Below are positions 36,243 to 41,535 of a stretch of DNA of 41,535 bases, piece by piece. The notes beneath the pieces are model-generated. The model ran no database searches. It had not been told where the DNA came from and saw nothing but the letters and a program-made list of their open reading frames with translations. How positions within the stretch are numbered: position 1 is the first letter of the stretch; each line of letters begins with the position of its first letter. Made by a program: the position numbers and the translations under genes. Origin of the DNA: Azospirillum sp. (lineage in GTDB: Bacteria; Pseudomonadota; Alphaproteobacteria; CACIAM-22H2); NCBI GenBank assembly GCA_020249045.1, contig JADCGK010000216.1:1-41535 (forward strand), in the 5' to 3' direction.

Positions 36243-37069
36243 TCGCGTTCGTCGGCAGCGTTTTCTCGCCCTACTACGCGCGCGCGCGGGCCAACGGCCC
36301 GGCGGATCCCGCAAACCACGCGGCGCTGAACGTCGCGCTTTACGGTGCTGCACCGCGGCGCTGGGCGATGACCGAGCGCGGACGCGGGGGGCTGACGCGC
36401 GCGCCCGACGCCCTGCGCATCGGCCCGAGCCGGGTGGCAACCGACGGCGCCGATCTGGTCTTCGAGATCGACGAGGTCGGCATGCCCTTGCCCCGGCGCG
36501 TGACCGGAATCGTGCGCGTGCGGCCGGAGATTCCCGCAGGACCGCGCGTGACGCTTGACCCCGACGGTCGGCATCGCTGGCAAGCGCTGGCCCCGCGCGC
36601 GCGCATCGAAGTCGACCTCCGCCGGCCCGAGTTGCGCTGGTCGGGGACCGGTTATCTCGACGCCAACGACGGCGACGCGCCGCTCGAACGCGATTTCCAT
36701 TCCTGGGAATGGGCACGCGCGGCGACCGCAAGGGGCGCTTCGGTCGTCTACGACGTGCGCACGCGCGCGGGTGCGCGCACGGCGATCGCGACGCATTTCG
36801 ACGCCGACGGCTTCAGCGCCTTCGAGCCACCGCCGGCTTGCGTGCTGCCGCCCACCTCGATCTGGCGCATCCCCCGGCCCGCGCGCGGGCGCGACGCGCG
36901 CATCGCCGCGACGCTGGAGGACACGCCGTTCTACGCGCGCTCGCAAATCCGCACGCATTGGGAAGGCGCGCCCGTCGAAGCGATGCACGAATCCTTGCTT
37001 TTGGATCGCTTCGCGACGCCGATCGTGCGCGCGATGCTGCCCTTCCGGATGCCGCGCCGGGCGCGTTAA
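36152..37069 (+). CDS. crtC: Acyclic carotenoid 1,2-hydratase, start codon unresolved
   Basis: CrtC adds water across the terminal double bond of neurosporene or lycopene. The conserved protein runs from FGFDRAVPHDGYAWWYVDGWSDDG, through IAFVGSVFSPYYARAR and DFHSWEWARA, to the stop at 37069, about 305 residues as in Rhodobacter-type enzymes. I report the conserved part because no ATG, GTG, TTG or near-cognate codon lies in frame near it. The nearest in-frame ATG is at 35897 with GGAGG ten bases upstream, but that would add about 85 residues with shadow-like composition inside crtD. A GC-run indel or frameshift from crtD is likely. Confidence 0.85.
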   Translation, partial: FGFDRAVPHDGYAWWYVDGWSDDGRHGIVLIAFVGSVFSPYYARARANGPADPANHAALNVALYGAAPRRWAMTERGRGGLTRAPDALRIGPSRVATDGADLVFEIDEVGMPLPRRVTGIVRVRPEIPAGPRVTLDPDGRHRWQALAPRARIEVDLRRPELRWSGTGYLDANDGDAPLERDFHSWEWARAATARGASVVYDVRTRAGARTAIATHFDADGFSAFEPPPACVLPPTSIWRIPRPARGRDARIAATLEDTPFYARSQIRTHWEGAPVEAMHESLLLDRFATPIVRAMLPFRMPRRAR

Positions 37070-37218
37070 TTCCCGTTTTCGGCGTCGCGCGCGGCGCGCT
37101 CGCGTTTGCGTCGCTCGCGGCGCAGATCGAGCATCTGGTGGATCCCGAAACCCAGCGCCAGCGCGAAAACCAGCGCGAGTTCGATCAGCCCGACGAAATG
37201 CCCGCCGCCCTCGCCCAT
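37066..37218 (-). CDS. 50-residue single-span membrane protein downstream of crtB
   Basis: The product MGEGGGHFVGLIELALVFAL... has one hydrophobic segment (about residues 8-28) and a strongly basic, charged C-terminal tail (LRRERRKRERAARDAENGN). The ATG at 37218 follows the crtB stop by three bases, so it is probably translationally coupled to crtB. Its TAA overlaps the crtC stop tail to tail (TTAA). Positive tail suggests the C-terminus faces the cytoplasm. I know of no firm function; carotenoid or antenna assembly is a guess from location. Confidence 0.65.
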   Translation of the reverse strand: MGEGGGHFVGLIELALVFALALGFGIHQMLDLRRERRKRERAARDAENGN

Positions 37219-37221
37219 CAC

Positions 37222-38280
37222 TCAATCCCCGCCGTTGCCGTATTGCTCGCGCTCGGCCAGGCGCTCGAACAGCACGATCATCCGTTCGGCGCGGGCGTGC
37301 AGGCGCCACCAAGCGGGCGGCGGGGCGGGAACAGGGCGGCGCGACAAAGAGGCGGCCTCCGCCAGCCGGGCGATCGCCGGCAATGGTGCAGGGCCCGGAC
37401 CTGACGGCGCGCCAGGCGGCGCCAGCGTCGCGCGCAGCAGCACTGCGGCTTTGCGCGACGGTGCGACGACCGCGCGGCCCGAAATTGAATCGAACCCGCG
37501 CCGGGCCACCTCGCGGCCGATCTCGGCGTAAAGGAAGGCGGCCGCGCGGATCGCGGGCCGGCAGCCCGCGGGCAATGCGGCGATACCGGAGACCCCGCGC
37601 TCGTAGAGCGCGTCCGCCGCGTCGAGCACGTCGCCCACGACGCGCGCGACCCGATCGTCGAATCGCGGCCGGGCGAGGAAGACGTCGGGATCGAGGCCGG
37701 CCGCGCGCATGCGGTCAAGCGGCAGATAAAGCCGGCCGAGCCGGGCATCCTCGCCCACGTCGCGGGCGATGTTGGTCAGTTGCATGGCGACGCCGAGTTC
37801 GCATGCGCGCGCGTAGGTTTCCGCGCCGCGTGCGCCCATCAGGATCGCCATCATGGCGCCCACGGCGCCGGCCACCCGAGCACCATAGGCGTAAAGCGCA
37901 TCGAGATCGGGATAGCGCCGACGTTCGGCGTCCCACTCGAAACCCTCGACCAGCGCTTCGGGCAGCGCGCGCGGAATGGCGAAGCGTTCGACCGTTTCTG
38001 CGAAACAGCGGTCGACCGCGTCGTCGAAAGGGCCGCCGTCGTAGATGCGGCGCAAGCGCCAACGCACCGTGTCGAGCGCGCGCGCGGGTTCGGGCGCCAG
38101 ATCGATCGCGTCGTCAACCGCGCGGCAGAACGCGTAAAGCGCCGTGGCGGGTCCGCGCACGTTGCCGGGAAGGATCAGCGAGGCGGCGAAAAACGTCTTC
38201 GAACCGCCGCGCAACGCGCCGCGGCAGGCGTCCAGATCGGCGGCGAAGCCCGCCTCAGCGCCGAAGTTTCGGGCGCGCAT
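37222..38280 (-). CDS. crtB: Phytoene synthase
   Basis: CrtB condenses two geranylgeranyl diphosphates to phytoene, the first committed carotenoid step. The 352-residue product has GSKTFFAASLILP, the aspartate motifs DDAID (56-60) and DVGED (174-178, in TNIARDVGEDARLGRLYLP), and ATALYAFCRAVDD. The usual partner crtI is not adjacent. Start ATG 38280; divergent from bchO. Confidence 0.95.
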   Translation of the reverse strand: MRARNFGAEAGFAADLDACRGALRGGSKTFFAASLILPGNVRGPATALYAFCRAVDDAIDLAPEPARALDTVRWRLRRIYDGGPFDDAVDRCFAETVERFAIPRALPEALVEGFEWDAERRRYPDLDALYAYGARVAGAVGAMMAILMGARGAETYARACELGVAMQLTNIARDVGEDARLGRLYLPLDRMRAAGLDPDVFLARPRFDDRVARVVGDVLDAADALYERGVSGIAALPAGCRPAIRAAAFLYAEIGREVARRGFDSISGRAVVAPSRKAAVLLRATLAPPGAPSGPGPAPLPAIARLAEAASLSRRPVPAPPPAWWRLHARAERMIVLFERLAEREQYGNGGD

Positions 38281-38380
38281 CGGTCGGACGGATTCGGACG
38301 GAGGGACGGCGACGCACCATGCGCTTTCTTTTCTCCTCGGCGCATCGTAAACCCATCCGACGCATTTGCCGACGAAAAAC

Positions 38381-38399
38381 GACAGGCTGGGTTGACACT
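38381..38399. promoter_or_regulatory. TGACACT element in the crtB/bchO region
   Basis: GACAG-N7-TGACACT; the same arrangement recurs at 40059-40077. TGACACT is shared with the perfect operator at 34616. It lies 20 bases before the bchO ATG, too near to be a -35 for that gene, so it is more likely a regulator site for bchO, crtB or both. Confidence 0.5.
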
Positions 38400-38418
38400 T
38401 CGAGCGTCAGGAGGCGAC

Positions 38419-39312
38419 ATGGGAGCCTCTCGCAAGCGCGAGTGGGAGCGGCGGGCGAAGGATTGGCCGAACCGCGACGCCAGCCGTTTCGTCGCGGCGG
38501 GCGGCATCGAGTGGCACGTCCAGGTCATGGGTAACGGCCCGTGGGCGCTGCTCGTCCACGGTACGGGGGCTTCGACGCACTCGTTCCGCGATCTCGCCCC
38601 GGCGCTGGCCCGCGACTTCAGCGTGCTCGCCCTCGACCTGCCCGGCCACGGATTCACCGGCACCCCGCCGGCCGGGCGGATGTCTTTGCCCGGCTTCGCG
38701 GATTTGGCGGCGGAAGTGTGCCGCGCGCTCGACGTGGCACCCGCCCTTGCGGTCGGTCATTCGGCCGGTGCCGCGGTCGTCGCGCGCATGGCTTTGGACG
38801 GCGCGATCGCACCGCGCGGATTGGCGGCTTTGAACGGCGCGCTGCTGCCATTGCGCGCGCCGGGTGCGGCGTTCTTCAAACCGGTCGCCAAGCTGCTGGC
38901 GGCCTTGCCGATGGTGCCGGCGATCGCCGCCTGGCGCAGCGATGCGCCCGGCCGGGTCGAGCGGTTGCTGGCGGGGACGGGTTCGCGGATCGACGCGGCG
39001 GGTTTGCGCGGCTATCGCCGGCTTTTCGCCGACGCCGACCATGTCGGCGCGACGTTGGCGATGATGGCAAACTGGGACGTGGCGGTTTTGGCGCGCGACT
39101 TGGCGCGCTTGACGGTTCCGCTCGCCTTGGTGATCGGGGCCAATGACCGTACGATTCCGCCCGCCGAGCAGCGTCGCGTCGCCGACCTCGCCCCGCGGGC
39201 GACCATCGATATGCAGCCGGGTCTCGGCCATCTCGCTCACGAGGAGGATCCCGAAGGAACCGCCGCGATCCTGCGCGCGCGCTTCGAATCCTGGCGCGAC
39301 GCGCCGGCCTAA
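38419..39312 (+). CDS. bchO: Alpha/beta hydrolase BchO, magnesium chelatase accessory protein
   Basis: BchO is a conserved protein of photosynthesis clusters, thought to assist magnesium chelation into protoporphyrin; the exact reaction is not settled. The 297-residue product has LLVHGTGASTHSFRDLAP, DLPGHGFTG, the nucleophile elbow GHSAGA (Ser115), a late Asp in GANDRTIPP and a catalytic-type His in GLGHLAHEEDP. The ATG at 38419 has AGGAGG four bases upstream, which decides the start. Its stop overlaps the next gene by four bases (CTAA). Confidence 0.9.
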   Translation: MGASRKREWERRAKDWPNRDASRFVAAGGIEWHVQVMGNGPWALLVHGTGASTHSFRDLAPALARDFSVLALDLPGHGFTGTPPAGRMSLPGFADLAAEVCRALDVAPALAVGHSAGAAVVARMALDGAIAPRGLAALNGALLPLRAPGAAFFKPVAKLLAALPMVPAIAAWRSDAPGRVERLLAGTGSRIDAAGLRGYRRLFADADHVGATLAMMANWDVAVLARDLARLTVPLALVIGANDRTIPPAEQRRVADLAPRATIDMQPGLGHLAHEEDPEGTAAILRARFESWRDAPA

Positions 39313-40040
39313 GCCACCCGCGAACGGACCGCGAAACGCCGGTCGATGGCGCGGCGGTGCCACAGAATGATCGCCAACCCCACCGTCAAAGGGACCGCCC
39401 ACATGAAGGGATTGAGGGCGAGTTCCGGCAAAATGCGGACCGACCCGAAAGCCATGAACGCGGTGTAGACGGAGATACCCGCGCCGACGAGCGCCTTCAC
39501 ATGCTCCTTGAGCCACGCGTCGGGCCCCGGATCGCGCGACAGGATGAACCAAAGATTGGTTCCCGCCGTCGCGAGACCGACGATGCCGATCCCGACGATC
39601 AAAGGGTTGTCCAGCACCCAGCTTTGCCACACGCACGCGAGCGACGCCGGGACCAAAGCCGCCTGCAGCAGCAGATTGAGCGGCGTGCGATTGGCTTCGT
39701 GCCGCCCTTTGTTGCGGATCGCAAGCCAGCCGTACCAGGCGAGATTGACCGTCAGCAACCCTGCGGCCAGCATCATCCAGCCAAAAATTCCGCGGATGAA
39801 CGGGGCATCGAACAGATCGACGAGATGGGGATGCGTCTCCAACGGGGCGAACAGCGTCATCGTCCCCATCGCCATCGCAAAACAGCCGGTGGCGAACAGC
39901 GCGAAAGCGAAGATGCGGCCCCATTTGGCATGGGCTGCGCCGCCTTTGCGCCCCAGCACGGGGACCCAGAACGCCACAGCACCCGTCACACCCGTGACGA
40001 TGTGGGCGGCGATCAGCACTTCGAACAGGAAATAGGTCAT
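39309..40040 (-). CDS. Polytopic membrane protein (DUF2306-like)
   Basis: The 243-residue product has about seven hydrophobic segments. The N-terminal half, AHIVTGVTGAVAFWVPVLGRKGGAAHAKWGRIFAF, has the histidine and GG-x2-H-x3-G-x-I/F pattern seen in DUF2306-type membrane proteins, which might bind heme or quinone; that is inference. ATG 40040 (MTYFLFEVLIAAHIV) is chosen over a start 12 codons upstream, which lies inside the TGACACT operator region. It is divergent from the P450 gene and convergent with bchO, inside the photosynthesis cluster. Confidence 0.65.
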   Translation of the reverse strand: MTYFLFEVLIAAHIVTGVTGAVAFWVPVLGRKGGAAHAKWGRIFAFALFATGCFAMAMGTMTLFAPLETHPHLVDLFDAPFIRGIFGWMMLAAGLLTVNLAWYGWLAIRNKGRHEANRTPLNLLLQAALVPASLACVWQSWVLDNPLIVGIGIVGLATAGTNLWFILSRDPGPDAWLKEHVKALVGAGISVYTAFMAFGSVRILPELALNPFMWAVPLTVGLAIILWHRRAIDRRFAVRSRVA

Positions 40041-40058
40041 CCGGCCCGCTCCCCAACT

Positions 40059-40099
40059 GACAGTCGCACTTGACACTCCAAGTGTAAAGGGCGTCTACT
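40059..40099 (+). promoter_or_regulatory. P450 promoter with TGACACT element
   Basis: -35 TTGACA (40070-40075) and -10 TCTACT (40094-40099) have an 18-base spacer. GACAG-N7-TGACACT (40059-40077) and the inverted repeat ACACT-CCA-AGTGT (40073-40085) overlap the -35 and spacer. TGA-N12-ACA at 40058-40075 is one base off the PpsR pattern. It could regulate the divergent membrane protein too. Confidence 0.55.
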
Positions 40100-40155
40100 T
40101 TCCGTGCGGCGTTTACCGCCGGACGCGGCGCCGCCCAGGAACCGGCAGGGCGCGC

Positions 40156-41535
40156 ATGGCAACGACCGCATTCGCCGCGATACCGCGCGAAACGCGAGAC
40201 GATCAGCAGGACATATCCTTCGCGCCGCGGCCCACGCCGCTTCCCGCCCTTTTCGCGCTGCTGCGGTGCGTGCTGCGCGGCGATGGGGATCTTCTATCGC
40301 TGCTGCCCAAGGCCGCCTACAGCGCGGAGATCGGCCCGCTTGGCTATTCGCGCCGCTCCACGATCGTGGTGAACCGCCCGGATCTCGCGCGCGAGGTTCT
40401 GGCCGACCCGCAGGGTCTGCTGCCGAAAAGCGATCTGATGGTCAACGCGCTGGCGCCGCTGATCGGGGATTCGATATTCGTGTCGTCGGGGAGCACGTGG
40501 AAGCGCCAACGCGCGATGATCGATCCGGCCCTGACGATGATGCGGATCACCCGCGCCTTCCCCGCCATGCAAGCCGCCGCCGAAGCCGCGGAGGCGACGC
40601 TGGCCGCACGCGCAAGCGACGGCCAGCCGTTCTCGCTCGACCTCGCCATGAGCCACGTCACGGCCGACGTCATCTGCCGGACCGTGTTTTCGACCGGCCT
40701 TGAAACCCGGGTCGCGCACGAGGTCTTCGACGCCTTCATCGCCTTCGAGCGAAGCGTCGCGCAAGTCGAGATCCGGCGCCTGATCTTCGACCGCGCCTGG
40801 AAGCCGGTGCCGCAGAAGGACCATGTGCTCGCGGCCTGCCGCCTGATCCGCGGGCATCTCGGCACGTTGGTCGACACGCATCTGGCTGGCGGTGCCGCTG
40901 CGTTCGACGACATCGCCGCAGCCATCGCCGCCGCGCGCGACGATACGGGCCAGGCCTTCACGCGCGAGGAACTCGTCGACCAACTGGGCGTATTGTTCCT
41001 GGCCGGGCACGAAACCAGCGCCAGCGCGCTGACATGGGCGTTCTATCTGCTGGCGACGCGGCCCGCCATGGTCGCGCGCCTGCGCGCCGAGGTGGAAGCG
41101 GTGGCCGGCGACGGCCCGATCCTTTTCGAGCACACGCGCCAGCTGCCCTTCGTGCGCAACGTGTTCCGCGAAACGCTGCGGCTTTATCCGCCGATCACGT
41201 TCCTGCCGCGCGTGGCGAACGAAGCGATGCGCATCGGCGGCCGCGCCGTGAAAAAAGGCGCGCTGGTCATCGTGGCGCCATGGCTCATGCATCGCCATCG
41301 GCGCTATTGGCGCGATCCCGACGCGTTCGATCCGGACCGTTTCCTGCCCGCGCGCGAAAGCGAAATGACGCCGGGCGCCTATATCCCCTTCGGGGTGGGG
41401 CCGCGCGTCTGCGCGGGCGCGGGCTTCGCGCAAGTCGAAGCGGTGCTTCTGATCGCGCGGCTGTTCCGGCGCTTCGATTTCCACGTCGAGTCGCCCGAAA
41501 CGGTCCGTCCGGCGGCGCGCTTGACCACGCGACCG
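40156..41535 (+). CDS. Cytochrome P450, C-terminal end beyond the window
   Basis: A 460-codon open frame starting at ATG 40156 and still open at the window edge. Soluble-type P450 without a membrane anchor: WKRQRAMIDPALT (helix C), oxygen-binding I-helix AGHETS at 283-288, ExxR Glu339-Arg342, RYWRDPDAFDPDRFLP, and the heme loop PFGVGPRVCAG with axial Cys419. Nearly the whole protein is present, so only a short tail is missing. It is a monooxygenase needing ferredoxin and reductase partners not seen here. Its place next to bchO and its promoter element suggest a carotenoid or bacteriochlorophyll substrate, which is inference; a terpenoid or fatty acid is also possible. Confidence 0.92.
   Translation, partial: MATTAFAAIPRETRDDQQDISFAPRPTPLPALFALLRCVLRGDGDLLSLLPKAAYSAEIGPLGYSRRSTIVVNRPDLAREVLADPQGLLPKSDLMVNALAPLIGDSIFVSSGSTWKRQRAMIDPALTMMRITRAFPAMQAAAEAAEATLAARASDGQPFSLDLAMSHVTADVICRTVFSTGLETRVAHEVFDAFIAFERSVAQVEIRRLIFDRAWKPVPQKDHVLAACRLIRGHLGTLVDTHLAGGAAAFDDIAAAIAAARDDTGQAFTREELVDQLGVLFLAGHETSASALTWAFYLLATRPAMVARLRAEVEAVAGDGPILFEHTRQLPFVRNVFRETLRLYPPITFLPRVANEAMRIGGRAVKKGALVIVAPWLMHRHRRYWRDPDAFDPDRFLPARESEMTPGAYIPFGVGPRVCAGAGFAQVEAVLLIARLFRRFDFHVESPETVRPAARLTTRP

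Noticed and set aside
33743-37069. A 1108-codon open frame running antisense through crtE and across crtD into crtC
   Set aside because: Only the last part (from about 36152) matches a protein family. The rest is arginine/alanine/proline-rich sequence typical of off-frame reading of GC-rich genes.
38392-38397. TTGACA as a -35 for bchO
   Set aside because: It is only 22 bases before the bchO ATG, so no -10 and transcript start would fit with the AGGAGG ribosome site.

Overview
The window is high-GC DNA from a purple, bacteriochlorophyll-a-making alphaproteobacterium. The evidence is a photosynthesis gene cluster (crtE-crtF-bchC-bchX-bchY-bchZ-pufB-pufA-pufL-pufM-pufC, crtD-crtC, crtB, bchO), a three-gene cytochrome bc1 operon, alphaproteobacterial housekeeping order (ffh-rpsP-rimM-trmD-rplS-leuC facing dapF-mtaB-ftsY), and a DUF2336 protein. 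The carotenoid genes present (crtB, C, D, E, F; no crtA) point to spirilloxanthin-type carotenoids. An order such as Rhodospirillales is plausible but is inferred from gene content only. No insertion sequence, CRISPR array, rRNA or tRNA gene was seen.

Layout. 1-9.1 kb is core housekeeping. On the minus strand lie an RDD membrane protein (cut by the window edge), leuC, rplS, trmD, rimM, rpsP and ffh. On the plus strand lie a small orphan ribbon-helix-helix protein and the tightly overlapping dapF-mtaB-ftsY. 9.1-16.1 kb is mixed: a self-contained unit for a 16-residue lysine peptide, an EamA transporter, a NUDIX hydrolase, a small hypothetical gene divergent from a DUF2336 gene, a chemoreceptor with a C-terminal PilZ domain, and a ureidoglycolate lyase. 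16.1-20.3 kb holds a thioredoxin-like protein facing an mtnP - aldolase/dehydrogenase fusion - VOC operon, which may be a dihydroxyacetone-phosphate-type salvage of 5'-deoxynucleoside by-products.

20.4-23.1 kb is petABC (Rieske, cytochrome b, cytochrome c1), lying just beyond the end of the puf operon with only plus-strand trmL between. 24.0-34.6 kb is one minus-strand superoperon that makes geranylgeranyl-PP and methoxylated carotenoids, reduces chlorophyllide a to bacteriochlorophyllide a, and builds LH1 and the reaction centre with its tetraheme cytochrome. Divergent from it, 34.7-41.5 kb holds crtD-crtC, a 50-residue membrane peptide gene behind crtB, bchO, a polytopic membrane protein gene, and a cytochrome P450 gene running off the right edge.

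The reaction centre and bc1 complex would form the cyclic electron-transfer circuit. Two perfect TGT-N12-ACA palindromes (the PpsR/CrtJ type) lie upstream of bchC and between crtE and crtD. A related TGACACT-containing element lies in the crtB/bchO and membrane-protein/P450 intergenic regions, which argues that the last two genes belong to the photosynthesis regulon. The most notable leads are the P450 and its divergent membrane protein, the mtnP/aldolase-dehydrogenase operon, the lysine-peptide unit, the missing crtC start codon and the unannotated-size 50-residue gene.
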